This document shows, piece after piece, positions 43,116 through 58,093 of a stretch of DNA of 64,000 nt. The position numbers were made by a program, and so were the translations under genes. Within the stretch, counting starts at the first letter, position 1. Each line of letters opens with the position of its first letter. The notes beneath the pieces are model-generated. The model saw only the letters and a program-made list of their open reading frames with translations, ran no database searches and was not told the origin of the DNA. Origin of the DNA: Microbacterium murale (GTDB lineage Bacteria; Actinomycetota; Actinomycetes; Actinomycetales; Microbacteriaceae); NCBI RefSeq assembly GCF_014635185.1, contig NZ_BMCM01000002.1:558001-622000 (forward strand). The letters are read 5' to 3'.

Positions 43116-44638
43116 CGTGCAGCTCCGAGCCGTGCGAGCAGCGGTACTCGAGCGCCGAACCGCGTGCCGGCAAGCAGCGACGCGGCATCCGAGATGGCGC
43201 GACGCGCAAACAAGAAGCTGAGCCCGAGATGGACGACGCCGATGATCGTCGCCACGATGACGAGCGCCAGGATCCCGGGCAGCTGCGCCGTGAGGACCAT
43301 ACCGCCCCAGCCCGCGGCACCCGCCCCCACGACGATGATCACGAGCGACAGGAACGGACGTGTCACCGCGCTCACCCGCATCTTCAGTGCGCGTGCGACG
43401 AGGAACCACCGGACGACGGTCGCCACCACTGCGACGGCAAGGAACCCCCAGGCGATCGCGACGAGTCCGCCGCGCGCGACCAGCAGAGTCGTGCCGAATG
43501 TCACCGCGTCGGTGATGAAGGCATACACGAACCACGTCCCCGGTCTGCCCAGCCCGTAGAAGAGACCATGATCGAGCCACGCCGCGACAGACAGCGTGCC
43601 CGCGATCGCGAGCACCTGCGCGACGGGCACGCTTTTCCCCCACCCGTCACCGAAGACGATCGGCACCATCAGTGGAGCGGTGATCGCCACCACCGTCAAT
43701 GGCAACGACAGCAGCAGGTAGACGAGCCGCAGCGAACGCAGATAGGCGTTCTGCAGACGGGTCACCTCTTCGCGGATCCGCGCGAACGCCACGTTCGTGA
43801 CGGGAACGATCGCACTTCCGGTGAGGTCCTGAACGATCTGCACGAGTCGCTGGGCGATGTTCATGAATCCGAGTGCGGCCGCGCCGAGCATCGCTGATGT
43901 GACGGCGGCCTCGCCCCACGCCCGGAGCATCGCGATGAACTCGACGCCGAGCACCTGCCCGCCGAACTTCGACATGCGCGTGAAGTCCGCGCGTACGAAC
44001 GTCCACCGCGGCCTCCACCTGGCCGTGACCCAGATGAGGATCGCGGACACGACGGCCGCGGTCAGCGTCTGGGCGACGAGCGCCCAGACCCCGAAACCGG
44101 TGAAGGCCAGTACGAGGGCGGCGGCCTGTGCGATCACTGCCGCGGTAGCGCCCTGCGCCGCGATCGCGGCGAACCGCATCTCGCGTCGCATGATGGCGGT
44201 GGGGACCGATCCGATCGCGGTGACGATCACCCAGAGGGAGAGCGCCTGCAAGACCGGCACGACCGTATCGTTCCCGAAGATCGGCCCCATGATCGGCGCG
44301 ATCGCCCAGAGCAGCCCGCACAGCAGGATCCCCGCGCCCATCGAGAACCAGAACGCCGTGCTCAGCATCCGCTCGGTCGTCTTTTCCACCTGCACGATGT
44401 ACGCCGCGAATCCGAGGTCAGCGAGCAGATAGAAGAAGGGCAGCACTGTGGATGCCGCGGCGAGTGTGCCGAAGTCCTCCGGCGAAAGCAGCCGCGTCAG
44501 AATCGCGATCGTCACGAAGCTGAAGATGCGGATGACCCACTTCTGCGCGGTGAGCCAGATCACGCCCCCTGCGGCGCGACGCCCGACCTCGGCCGTGGGC
44601 TCGACGGTGTTCGGATTCGGATCCACGGATGCGCTCAC
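43112..44638 (-). CDS. Wzx-type oligosaccharide flippase
   Basis: A 508-residue membrane protein of the MOP superfamily with about fourteen hydrophobic helices. Marks include GVIWLTAQKWVIRIFSFVTI, LARLLSPEDFG-like sequence near the start (LTRLLSPEDFGTLAAASTVL), and ALGFMNIAQRLVQIVQDLTG. It should turn the undecaprenyl-linked repeat unit to the outer face. It is the only flippase of this class in the window. It overlaps genes on both sides by four bases. A split role for both glycans is possible. Confidence 0.9.
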   Translation of the reverse strand: MSASVDPNPNTVEPTAEVGRRAAGGVIWLTAQKWVIRIFSFVTIAILTRLLSPEDFGTLAAASTVLPFFYLLADLGFAAYIVQVEKTTERMLSTAFWFSMGAGILLCGLLWAIAPIMGPIFGNDTVVPVLQALSLWVIVTAIGSVPTAIMRREMRFAAIAAQGATAAVIAQAAALVLAFTGFGVWALVAQTLTAAVVSAILIWVTARWRPRWTFVRADFTRMSKFGGQVLGVEFIAMLRAWGEAAVTSAMLGAAALGFMNIAQRLVQIVQDLTGSAIVPVTNVAFARIREEVTRLQNAYLRSLRLVYLLLSLPLTVVAITAPLMVPIVFGDGWGKSVPVAQVLAIAGTLSVAAWLDHGLFYGLGRPGTWFVYAFITDAVTFGTTLLVARGGLVAIAWGFLAVAVVATVVRWFLVARALKMRVSAVTRPFLSLVIIVVGAGAAGWGGMVLTAQLPGILALVIVATIIGVVHLGLSFLFARRAISDAASLLAGTRFGARVPLLARLGAAR

Positions 44639-45864
44639 GGGGATACCTCATCTGCGGCACGAGCACCCACGCCGACCTTGCGGGCGATCTTCTGGGACAG
44701 CATGGAGACTTCCGACGGGAGGTCTCCGATCCACCCGCGGAGCCCGTACGAGATGGCGGCCTCACGATAGAAGTCGGCCAGCTCGCTCGCCATCTTCGCC
44801 AGCCCGAAGCGCTCGATCGCGAATCTGCGGCCGAACTCGCCCAGCTCCTCGCGCCTGCGCTGATCGCTGAGGAGGTCGTCGATGAAGCCGGACAGGAGTT
44901 CCACGGGATGCTCGACCTCGTCGTCACTCCAATAGCTGTACCGTGCCAGGGCTTCAGCCGTCGACTCGTCGAAGAGCTCTGCTCTGCCTCCCTCACCGTG
45001 AGCGATGAGCGGCGTACCGAAGGCGAGCGTTCGTGCTGCCGACCCTCCCATGCCGATCATGATGTCAGCGGCGGCGTAGGCCGGGCGCGGATTCGCCATC
45101 GGGCCGACGAATCGCACCGCCGCGCGCCCCACCGCATCGTTCACTCTTTCACCGGCGGCGTGAAGCTGGCGGGCGTTGTCGCCGGTGCCGACGATGACGA
45201 GAGTGGCCTTGGTGGCGAGCCCGCGCATCGCCTCGATCGCGATGCCGATGGGCACTGATTTCATGCTCAGGTCGAGCCGACTGACGATCACCAGGAGCGG
45301 ACCATCGAGTTCATGCTCCACGCGGAATGCCGCACCGGCTTCCGGATCCGGTCGGTCGAGCTCCGTGTCGACGGGCGGGCTGATCAATCGAGTCAGACCC
45401 GGCCGGTCATGCAGGTCATCCAGCTGATAGCCGGTGCCGACGATCATCGGCATACGACGCTTGATCTTCGGGGAGACCTCCATCTCCCACACCGTCTGCG
45501 CCCACGGGCGGCGGCCGAAGCGCGAGAAGTTCCAGTACGTCGGCCGTGCTCCCCCGCCCCAGGAGCCGTACACGTGAACGAGTTCGGCGTCGTGCGCCTT
45601 TGCCAGAGCGGCGAGTTGACGCCCTCGCGCGAGCATCGACGATGCCGGGTCGTAGACCACGACCTCGATTCCACGCTCCTCGGCGATGTCGAGAAGCGAC
45701 GGTCCCTTCGGAAGCGCATCCGCGGAGCCGACCAGGATCGAGTGGATGCCGTGCTGCTCGACCTCGACGGCGAGGTCGACGGCATTGATCTGCGTGCCGC
45801 CGAGCTCCAGGCTGTTCAGATGGACGAGGACCCGGGCCGCGTCTCGCCTGCGGTTCGTGCTCAT
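44635..45864 (-). CDS. GT4-family glycosyltransferase
   Basis: A 409-residue GT-B enzyme with VLVHLNSLELGGTQINAVDL near the start, the donor half LLVIVSRLDLSMKSVPIGIA, LVIVGTGDNARQL, AADIMIGMGGSAARTLAFG and the usual Glu after TPLIAHGEGGRAE. It overlaps the aminotransferase and the flippase genes (ATGA). Fourth of the operon's glycosyltransferases counted from the left. Sugar unknown. Confidence 0.87.
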   Translation of the reverse strand: MSTNRRRDAARVLVHLNSLELGGTQINAVDLAVEVEQHGIHSILVGSADALPKGPSLLDIAEERGIEVVVYDPASSMLARGRQLAALAKAHDAELVHVYGSWGGGARPTYWNFSRFGRRPWAQTVWEMEVSPKIKRRMPMIVGTGYQLDDLHDRPGLTRLISPPVDTELDRPDPEAGAAFRVEHELDGPLLVIVSRLDLSMKSVPIGIAIEAMRGLATKATLVIVGTGDNARQLHAAGERVNDAVGRAAVRFVGPMANPRPAYAAADIMIGMGGSAARTLAFGTPLIAHGEGGRAELFDESTAEALARYSYWSDDEVEHPVELLSGFIDDLLSDQRRREELGEFGRRFAIERFGLAKMASELADFYREAAISYGLRGWIGDLPSEVSMLSQKIARKVGVGARAADEVSP

Positions 45865-46970
45865 CTCGGTTCGACGCTTTCACGCAACGCACCGGACACG
45901 GCGGCCTGCTGGTCGGCGGTCAGGTGCGGGAACATCGGCAGCGACAGGATGCTGTCGGCCGCCGCCTCTGCCACCGGGAACTGACCCCGGCGGTATCCGA
46001 GGCCCTGGTAGGCCGCGGTCAGGTGCACCGGTGTCGGATAGTGGATGCCGACGCCGATGCCCGCTTCGCCGAGTTCCGCCATCACGCGGTCGCGCTCTTC
46101 GACACGGACGACGTACAGGTGCCACACGTCGTCGTTCCCCGGCCGAACAGCCGGGGTGCGGATGCCGTCGACGCCGTCGAACAGCTCTGCGTATCGTGCG
46201 GCGGCCGCGCGACGCGCGGCGTTCCAGGCGTCCAGCCGGCGCAGCTTCGCACGCAGCACGGTGGCCTGCACAGCATCCAGTCGTGCGTTCATGCCGATCC
46301 GGTCATGCACGTATTTGACGCTGCTGCCGTGCCCGCCGAGGTTCCTGACGATGTCGGCGATCGCCGGGTCATCCGTCATCACCGCGCCGGCGTCGCCGGC
46401 GGCACCCAGATTCTTGCCCGGGTAGAAGCTCGTCGCGGCGACGCGGCCCAGCGCGCCGGCACGCCCGGCCGGGCCGGAAGCGCCCTGCGACTGCGCGGCA
46501 TCCTCGATGATGACGAGGTCGTGCTTCTGCGCGATCGGCGTGATGTGCTCCATCGGCGCCATCTGACCGAACAGGTGAACGGGCGCGATCGCGCGGGTCC
46601 GCTCGGTGATGGCGGCCTCGATCGCGCTCGGGTCGATCAGGAGGTGATCGTCGTCCACGTCGACGAACACCGGCACCGCGCCGAGCCGCGATGCCGCCTC
46701 GGCGGTCGCGATGAATGTGTTGGCGGGCATGATGATCTCGTCGCCCGGCTGCACACCGACCGCGCGGTAGGCGAGCTCAAGGGCATCTGTGCCGTTGGAG
46801 ACTCCGATGACATGCTCGACGCCGATGTACGCGGCGTACTCGCGTTCGAATGCCGCGACCTCAGGGCCGCCCACGAACGCAGCCGCCTCCAGTTGCGACT
46901 TCCACCCCTGAAGGATCTCGTCGGCGACCTCCGCCTGCTGTGCCGCAAGGTCGAGGAATGGCACGTTCAT
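45861..46970 (-). CDS. DegT-family sugar aminotransferase (WbpE-like)
   Basis: A 369-residue PLP aminotransferase with VSNGTDALELAYRA, MPANTFIATAEA, PVHLFGQMAPM, IEDAAQSQGA and the lysine K186 in SFYPGKNLGAAGDAGAV. The FYPGKNLGA form is typical of enzymes aminating 3-keto sugars (WbpE/WlbC, FdtB) rather than PglE. In the same operon a Gfo/Idh oxidoreductase could supply a 3-keto sugar, and a WbpD-like acetyltransferase is encoded at 58090. I infer 3-amination. It overlaps the acetyltransferase gene upstream and the GT downstream. Confidence 0.88.
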   Translation of the reverse strand: MNVPFLDLAAQQAEVADEILQGWKSQLEAAAFVGGPEVAAFEREYAAYIGVEHVIGVSNGTDALELAYRAVGVQPGDEIIMPANTFIATAEAASRLGAVPVFVDVDDDHLLIDPSAIEAAITERTRAIAPVHLFGQMAPMEHITPIAQKHDLVIIEDAAQSQGASGPAGRAGALGRVAATSFYPGKNLGAAGDAGAVMTDDPAIADIVRNLGGHGSSVKYVHDRIGMNARLDAVQATVLRAKLRRLDAWNAARRAAAARYAELFDGVDGIRTPAVRPGNDDVWHLYVVRVEERDRVMAELGEAGIGVGIHYPTPVHLTAAYQGLGYRRGQFPVAEAAADSILSLPMFPHLTADQQAAVSGALRESVEPR

Positions 46971-47599
46971 GAATCCGCTCCCAGCTGTCGTGCCGGCACG
47001 CCGGCCCAGATCTCTTGATCAGGCACGTCCACCAGCACAACGCTGCCCATCCCGACCGTGGCGCCTGCGCCGACGGCCACGCCCTGCTTCACAGAGGCGT
47101 TCATTCCGACGTAGGCGGCTTCGCCGATCCGTGCGGAACCGCCGATGGCCGCTCCTGCCGCGAGAGTCGCGAAGTCGTCGATCACGTCGTCGTGCGTGAT
47201 CGTGCAGTTCGGCATGACGACGACATGACTGCCGAGCGTGGCGTCCGCCGTGATGACGGTGCCGTCCAGCACGATGCTTCCGGCGCCGATGTCGCTCGTC
47301 GAGCCGATCCGAGCGGTGCGCGCGGCGAAGATCGCGAACCGGTCTGCGCCGACACCGAGCCGGCGAAGCCGCTGGACCACCTGGCGACGAATCGTGCTCG
47401 GCCCGATGCAGACGAGCAGCTGCTCGTCGCGATCGACAGCCGAGTCGATGCTTCCGCGCACGGGCACTCCACTGATCTCCGTGCCGTGCAGCGCGGTGTC
47501 GTCGTCCAGAATGCCCGTGACCCCGACCATTCCCGCAGCCAGCACTTCCCTGGCCAGTCCACTCGCCCCGATCAGCAGAACCCCCTCCGCCTCGGTCAT
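46967..47599 (-). CDS. PglD/NeuD-family sugar O- or N-acyltransferase
   Basis: A 210-residue protein with a Rossmann-like N-terminal domain (GVLLIGASGLAREVLAAG, VTGILDDD) and a C-terminal left-handed beta-helix (IGSTSDIGAGSIVLDGTVIT, MPNCTITHDDVIDDFATLA, VYVGMN-like AYVGMNASVKQGVAVG). The likely catalytic base is the His of THDDVI. PglD acetylates the 4-amino group of UDP-sugars. It lies between two DegT genes, so it probably acylates the product of one of them. Overlaps on both sides are four bases. Confidence 0.88.
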   Translation of the reverse strand: MTEAEGVLLIGASGLAREVLAAGMVGVTGILDDDTALHGTEISGVPVRGSIDSAVDRDEQLLVCIGPSTIRRQVVQRLRRLGVGADRFAIFAARTARIGSTSDIGAGSIVLDGTVITADATLGSHVVVMPNCTITHDDVIDDFATLAAGAAIGGSARIGEAAYVGMNASVKQGVAVGAGATVGMGSVVLVDVPDQEIWAGVPARQLGADS

Positions 47600-48741
47600 G
47601 CGGATGCACCGCCTGGCTGTTTCAGCACCGCGATGACCCGTTCCTGGTCTTCCTCAGTCAGGCTGTGGAACACCGGCAGGATCAGTGTGCGATCGGTGAG
47701 CCGTTCAGTGACGGGCAACCCGGCCGTCGGAGCGATCTCCCGATAGGGCGCCTGCCGGTGCGCGGCCATGATGCCGCGCCGCGCAGAGATGTCGGAGTTC
47801 GCCAGAGCCACCAACAGCCCGTCGCGGTCGGTCGGATACTCCTCGAGCACCTCGACCCAGAACGACTGGAAGTTGCTCGTGCCGTACACCGGATCCGTGA
47901 CTGCACGCAGCCCGGGGATCCCCGTGATCGCCTCCTGGTATCGCGCCGCGATCTCGCGGCGACGCGCGACGATCGCCGGAAGCCGCGTGAGCTGGACGAG
48001 ACCGACGGCGGCCTGCAGGTCGGTCATGCGGTAGTTGAACCCGATCTCGCTGTACTCCTCGGCCGGGGGCAGCACCGACGCATGTCGATCTGCCGCGGAG
48101 ACGCTCATGGCGTGCTCGCGCAGATGCTTGGCGCGCACCGCCCAGTCCTCACGTGCCGTCGTGATCATGCCGCCCTCACCGGTGGTGAGGAGCTTGCGCG
48201 GATGGAATGACCACGTCGCGATGTCCGCCCCGGCGCCGACCGGACGGCCCTTGTAGGTCGAGCCGGCGCCGCATGCGGCATCCTCCACCACGATGATGCC
48301 GAGAGGATCGGTGACGAGGCGGATGTCGTCGATGTCGACCGGCACGCCGCCCTGATCGACCACGATCACGGCCTTGGTGGCGAGTGTCAACGCGGCGGCG
48401 ATGGTGTCGCCCGTGACGTTTCCGGTGACGGCATCCACTTCCGCGAAGTGGGGTGTCGCCCCGACGTACCGCACAGCATTGGTCGTCGCGATGAACGAGA
48501 ACGACGGGATCACGACGTCATCGCCCGGACCTATCCCCGCCACGACGAGGGCGAGGTGCAACGCCGTCGTGCAGCTCGTGGTGGCCACGCCGTACGGCGC
48601 TCCCATCGCGCTCGCGAACTCCTGCTCGAAGCGCGCGACGCGCGGCCCCTGCGCCACCCAGCCGCTCGCGATGGCTTCGGCGACAGCATCCGCTTCCTCC
48701 TGGCCCAGCCAGGGCACCATGACGTTGATGCGGTCGCTCAT
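47596..48741 (-). CDS. DegT-family sugar aminotransferase (perosamine-synthetase/PglE-like)
   Basis: A 381-residue PLP enzyme with TTSCTTALHLALVVAGIGPG, IPSFSFIATTNAV, VEDAACGAGS and K183 in SFHPRKLLTTGEGGMI. The HPRK.LTTGEGG form is found in 4-keto-sugar aminotransferases (Per, ArnB, PglE). Next to a PglD-like acyltransferase it suggests a 4-acylamino sugar. The 4,6-dehydratase needed for this would be the one at 5868, 40 kb away in the window, or a gene outside. It overlaps the epimerase upstream (ATGA). Confidence 0.9.
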   Translation of the reverse strand: MSDRINVMVPWLGQEEADAVAEAIASGWVAQGPRVARFEQEFASAMGAPYGVATTSCTTALHLALVVAGIGPGDDVVIPSFSFIATTNAVRYVGATPHFAEVDAVTGNVTGDTIAAALTLATKAVIVVDQGGVPVDIDDIRLVTDPLGIIVVEDAACGAGSTYKGRPVGAGADIATWSFHPRKLLTTGEGGMITTAREDWAVRAKHLREHAMSVSAADRHASVLPPAEEYSEIGFNYRMTDLQAAVGLVQLTRLPAIVARRREIAARYQEAITGIPGLRAVTDPVYGTSNFQSFWVEVLEEYPTDRDGLLVALANSDISARRGIMAAHRQAPYREIAPTAGLPVTERLTDRTLILPVFHSLTEEDQERVIAVLKQPGGASA

Positions 48742-49733
48742 CGCGCGTCCACTGCCCGACCCGCGGCGATCTCGTCACGCAGCGGCGTCCACCATTCGAC
48801 GAGCTGCGCGAGTCCGTCTTCCAGGTCGATCGTCGGCTCCCATCCGAGATCTCGCTTCGCTGCCGTGATGTCGGCCAGACGACGTGCCACGCCGTTCACG
48901 GCGCGCTCCGGGCCGTGCTCGACATCGAGGTCGGAGCCCATGACGCGCAGAAGCGATTCGGCGAGTTCGAGCAGGCTCGACTCCGCGCCGCTGGCGATGT
49001 TGTAGGTGCCTTCGACGATGTCGCTCTGCGCGGCGAGCACGTTGGCACGGGCGATATCGGGCACGCAGACGAAGTCCATGGTCTGCTGTCCGTCACCGAA
49101 GATCAGCGGCGGCTTGCCGTCGACGATGCGCTCCATCCAGCGCACCAGCACCTCGGTGTACGCGCCGTGTGCATCCATGCGCGGGCCGTACACGTTGAAG
49201 TAGCGAAGCAGCACGTAGTCCAGTCCCTGCATAGCGCGGAAGCTGCGGATGAGTCCCTCGTTGAAGGTCTTGGCGGCACCGTAGATCGTGTCGTTGTTCT
49301 CGTGGTGATGACGTTCGGTGGTCGGGAACTCCTCGGCCATGCCGTACACCGATGCGCTGGACGCCGCGACGAGCTTCTTCACCCGATGCTTCGCGGCTGC
49401 CTCGACGACATTGAACGTGCCGTCGACCAGCACCTCGAGTGCGAGGCGCGGCTCCTCGGCGCACTGCGTGATGCGGATCGCCGCCTGGTGGAACACGATG
49501 TCCTTGTCGGCGACGAGCTCGTCGACGAGCTTGGCATCGCGGATGTCGCCGTCGACGAGTTCGACGCGGCCGGTCGCGAGGGCATCGTCGAGGTTCGCAC
49601 GACGTCCGCGCACCAGGTTGTCGATCACGTCGACGTGTGCGGCGCCGGCGTCGAGGAGCTGGTCGACGATGGTCGAGCCGATCGTGCCTGCGCCCCCTGT
49701 GACGAGAATGCGGGAACCTTCGATCGCAGTCAT
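48738..49733 (-). CDS. NAD-dependent sugar-nucleotide epimerase/dehydratase (extended SDR)
   Basis: A 331-residue enzyme with RILVTGGAGTIGSTIVDQL (NAD site), the catalytic SSASVYG and YGAAK, LLRYFNVYGPRMDAHG and VCVPDIARANV. It is of the GalE/WbpP group that epimerises UDP-hexoses or UDP-HexNAc, or acts as a 4,6-dehydratase. The catalytic threonine or serine, Tyr and Lys are all in place. It should provide a sugar donor for the operon's transferases. Confidence 0.88.
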   Translation of the reverse strand: MTAIEGSRILVTGGAGTIGSTIVDQLLDAGAAHVDVIDNLVRGRRANLDDALATGRVELVDGDIRDAKLVDELVADKDIVFHQAAIRITQCAEEPRLALEVLVDGTFNVVEAAAKHRVKKLVAASSASVYGMAEEFPTTERHHHENNDTIYGAAKTFNEGLIRSFRAMQGLDYVLLRYFNVYGPRMDAHGAYTEVLVRWMERIVDGKPPLIFGDGQQTMDFVCVPDIARANVLAAQSDIVEGTYNIASGAESSLLELAESLLRVMGSDLDVEHGPERAVNGVARRLADITAAKRDLGWEPTIDLEDGLAQLVEWWTPLRDEIAAGRAVDAR

Positions 49734-50794
49734 GCTGCGCTCCTTACCGGGATGTCGAGAATCATGGGTGCCGGAGCGCCGCCGGCGGCAAGGCTGCGAC
49801 GAGCTGCGTCGAGCACGGAGAGCACCCGCAGGCCGGCCTCTCCGTCTGTGCGAGCCGGACGCTGCTCCCTGATCGCCGCAGCGAACTCGGAGACCACGTT
49901 GCCGAGAGCTTCGCGCTCCGGCAGGGCGGGAGACCAGGTGTCACCGAGGCGGTATGAGATGTTGGCGTCACGCGAGACGGTCGATGCCGACTTCGTGACG
50001 GAGGCGAGGTCGACTCCACGGTCGTAGACGCTGATCCGCTGCTGCGGGTTGAGGTCGTCCCAGACCAGGGTGCGCTTCGTGCCGCCGATCACCATCTGAC
50101 GGATCTTCGTCGGACTCAGCCAATTCACGTGGATGTGCGCCATCGCTCCACCGGCCAGCGGCATCGCGAGGTAACCCACGCAGGCCTTGCCCGTGCGCAG
50201 CGGGTCGGCGCCGTGCGCGGACACCGACGTCGTGTCGAGCCCGTCGGGCAGAACGAAGTCGATGATCGACAGGTCGTGCGGGGCCAGATCCCAGAACACA
50301 TCGACATCGGGCTGGATCAGGCCGAGGTTGATGCGCACGCTGTCGACGAAGAGGATGTCGCCGAGCGCCCCCTCGGCGATCAGTTCGCGGATCTTGAGCA
50401 CTGCCGGTGTGTAGCAGTACGTGTGATCTGCCATGAGGACGAGCCCCTGCTCGTCCGCACGCGCGACCATGTCCTCGCCGCGATGCCGCTCATCGGCGAG
50501 GGGCTTCTCGACCATCACGTGCTTGCCGGCCTCGAGCGCGGCGAGCGTGATCGGGTGGTGCGTGCGGGCCGGCGTGGCGATGGCGATGGCGTCGATCGAT
50601 GGATCGGCGAGAACCTCGTCGAGGCTCGACGTCACGGGCACACCCCCGACGCCGTCCGCGACCCCCTGTGCGCGCTCGATATCGAGATCGCAGATCGTGG
50701 CCAGATTCCACTCGGCGCTCGCGCGGAAGTTCCGTGCGAGATTGGGTCCCCAGTACCCTGCGCCGATCACGGCGACATTCAGTCGTTCCGTCAT
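49730..50794 (-). CDS. Gfo/Idh/MocA-family oxidoreductase (WbpB/WlbA-like)
   Basis: A 354-residue dehydrogenase: LNVAVIGAGYWGPNLARNFR for NAD binding, AIATPARTHHPITLAALEAG, VEKPLA with the conserved lysine (EKP), and LAPHDLSIIDFVL with the usual histidine. WbpB/WlbA oxidise the 3-hydroxyl of UDP-GlcNAcA. The ATG at 50794 has GAGGGG upstream. It is the first gene of the operon that runs to 34336. With the WbpE-like and WbpD-like genes it could make a 3-acetamido sugar. Its N-terminal leader contains one CTGGGGA copy. Confidence 0.87.
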   Translation of the reverse strand: MTERLNVAVIGAGYWGPNLARNFRASAEWNLATICDLDIERAQGVADGVGGVPVTSSLDEVLADPSIDAIAIATPARTHHPITLAALEAGKHVMVEKPLADERHRGEDMVARADEQGLVLMADHTYCYTPAVLKIRELIAEGALGDILFVDSVRINLGLIQPDVDVFWDLAPHDLSIIDFVLPDGLDTTSVSAHGADPLRTGKACVGYLAMPLAGGAMAHIHVNWLSPTKIRQMVIGGTKRTLVWDDLNPQQRISVYDRGVDLASVTKSASTVSRDANISYRLGDTWSPALPEREALGNVVSEFAAAIREQRPARTDGEAGLRVLSVLDAARRSLAAGGAPAPMILDIPVRSAA

Positions 50795-50840
50795 GATTCC
50801 CCTCACTTCTCCCCAGATACGTGACATCACGGTCAATGCG
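50795..50840 (-). promoter_or_regulatory. Short leader of the 14-gene operon
   Basis: Only 70 bases separate the operon start from the end of the giant DUF4082 gene. The leader holds CTGGGGA (TCCCCAG at about 50811-50817 on the plus strand) and a GAGGGGAATC ribosome-binding site. No -10/-35 pair is clear, so the operon may also be read through from the upstream gene. Confidence 0.3.
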
Positions 50841-50864
50841 TCATTCGGTCATTCGGTCATTCGG

Positions 50865-50872
<8 letters not shown>
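50841..50872. repeat. Four tandem copies of an 8-base unit over a stop codon
   Basis: TCATTCGG is repeated at 50841, 50849 and 50857, with a fourth copy (TCATTCGA) at 50865. Read on the minus strand the last copy supplies the TGA that ends the giant protein, and the other copies place TGA in the other two frames as well. Slippage here would not change the protein. Confidence 0.9.
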
Positions 50873-56531
<5,659 letters not shown>

Positions 56532-56652
56532 TCCCCAGTTTCCCCAGTCAGGACGCGTCGTCGACCCCTACCGACGAACGTGCCCAGCTTCAAGACCCAT
56601 ACTTCTCACCGAATGCGTGCACCGGCTGAACAGTCGAGTCTCCCCGCTCGGG

Positions 56653-56682
56653 AGTATAGCCCCGAAAGCATGCGCACGTCAC
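56653..56682 (-). promoter_or_regulatory. Candidate promoter of the giant DUF4082 gene
   Basis: On the minus strand GTGACG (56677-56682), 18 bases, then TATACT (56653-56658) forms a fair sigma-70-type promoter. Transcription would start near 56645, leaving a leader of about 115 bases that holds two CTGGGGA copies. Confidence 0.45.
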
Positions 56683-56782
56683 TACCTGATTTGTGCGGAC
56701 TTGCATCCGCACCCGCTGTTGATGCGCGCGCCACTCAGATGCGCCATGATGGGCCTATCTTCACTGGGGGAGGAACTAACCG

Positions 56783-58093
56783 ATGAGAATCTCTGTTATC
56801 GGCTGTGGGTATCTGGGTGCCGTCCACGCCGCCGCGATGGCATCGATCGGCCACGAGGTGGTCGGAATCGACGTCGATCCGCGAAAGATCGAAGCGCTGG
56901 GGCGGGGTGAGGCGCCGATCTACGAACCCGGATTGCCCGAGCTTCTGCGCAGCGGAGTGGAATCCGGCGCGCTGCGCTTCTCGACCGACATCGCCGAATC
57001 CGCCGGCAGCGCCGTGCACTTCGTCACCGTCGGCACCCCGCAGCTGCCTGGCTCGGATGCCGCAGACATGCGGTTCGTGCGCGCGGCGTTCACAGAGCTT
57101 GCGCCGCACCTGCGCGAAGGCGACGTCGTCGCCGGCAAATCGACCGTTCCCGTCGGCACCGCCACGGAGCTCGAGGAGATCGTGCAGACGGCGGGCGCGA
57201 CGCTCGCATGGAACCCGGAGTTCCTCCGAGAGGGATGGGCTGTGCAGGACACCCTCGACCCTGACCGCATCGTGGTCGGCGTGCGGAGCGGTCCTGAAGG
57301 CGAGCGGGCAGCGGGAGTGCTGCGCGAGGCGTACTGGAAGGCTCTCGAGAAGGACACGCCCTTCATCATCACCGACTTCGCCACGGCGGAACTCGTGAAG
57401 GTCTCCGCGAACGCCTTCCTCGCGACGAAGATCTCTTTCATCAACGCCATGGCCGAGATCGCCGAGGCGACCGGCGCCGACGTCACACAACTGGCCGATG
57501 CACTCGGCCACGATGTGCGCATCGGCCGACGGTTCCTCGGCGCCGGCATCGGGTTCGGTGGTGGCTGCCTGCCGAAGGACATCCGCGCGTTCGCCGCACG
57601 CGCCGAGGAACTCGGACTGCGGGACTCGGTCGGGTTCCTCCGCGAGGTCGACGCGATCAATCTCCGCAGGAGAGAGCGCGCGGTGCAACTCGTGCTCGAA
57701 GAGACACGCGGAGCGATTGTCGGCACGCGAGTGGCGGTGCTCGGAGCCGCCTTCAAACCGCACAGCGACGACGTCCGCGACTCGCCGGCACTCGATGTCG
57801 CTGTCCGACTGCACGGACTCGGTGCACGTGTCGTCGTCACAGACCCTCAGGCGGTCCCCAACGCGCGTGCGCTGCATCCGCAGCTCACCTACGCGACGTC
57901 GCGGGATGAGGCCCTCCGTGACGCCGACGTGATAGTGATCGTCACCGAATGGGATGAGTACCGCAGGCAGATGTCTCCCGACGATGTCGCCGCACTCACC
58001 GATGGCCGCATCATCGTCGACGGGCGCAATTGTCTCGACGCGGAGCTGTGGCGCGCCGCCGGATGGCGGTATCGCGGAATGGGAAGACCGTGA
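56783..58093 (+). CDS. ugd: UDP-glucose 6-dehydrogenase family protein
   Basis: A 436-residue dehydrogenase that oxidises a UDP-sugar at C6 to a uronate with two NAD+. The N-terminal NAD domain starts MRISVIGCGYLGAVHAAAMA. The centre has NPEFLREGWAVQDTLDPDRI and KVSANAFLATKISFINA, and the catalytic cysteine is C262 in GFGGGCLPKDIRAF. The C-terminal domain has VLGAAFKPHSDDVRDSPAL. The GGGCLPKD site is that of UDP-glucose dehydrogenases rather than of the WbpA/WbpO type (GGHCIPVDP), so UDP-glucuronate is the likely product. ATG at 56783 has GGGGGAGGAAC upstream. It overlaps the next gene (GTGA). Confidence 0.92.
   Translation: MRISVIGCGYLGAVHAAAMASIGHEVVGIDVDPRKIEALGRGEAPIYEPGLPELLRSGVESGALRFSTDIAESAGSAVHFVTVGTPQLPGSDAADMRFVRAAFTELAPHLREGDVVAGKSTVPVGTATELEEIVQTAGATLAWNPEFLREGWAVQDTLDPDRIVVGVRSGPEGERAAGVLREAYWKALEKDTPFIITDFATAELVKVSANAFLATKISFINAMAEIAEATGADVTQLADALGHDVRIGRRFLGAGIGFGGGCLPKDIRAFAARAEELGLRDSVGFLREVDAINLRRRERAVQLVLEETRGAIVGTRVAVLGAAFKPHSDDVRDSPALDVAVRLHGLGARVVVTDPQAVPNARALHPQLTYATSRDEALRDADVIVIVTEWDEYRRQMSPDDVAALTDGRIIVDGRNCLDAELWRAAGWRYRGMGRP

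Noticed and set aside
56735-57877. 380-codon frame on the minus strand
   Set aside because: Antisense to the UDP-sugar dehydrogenase, whose motifs are unambiguous.
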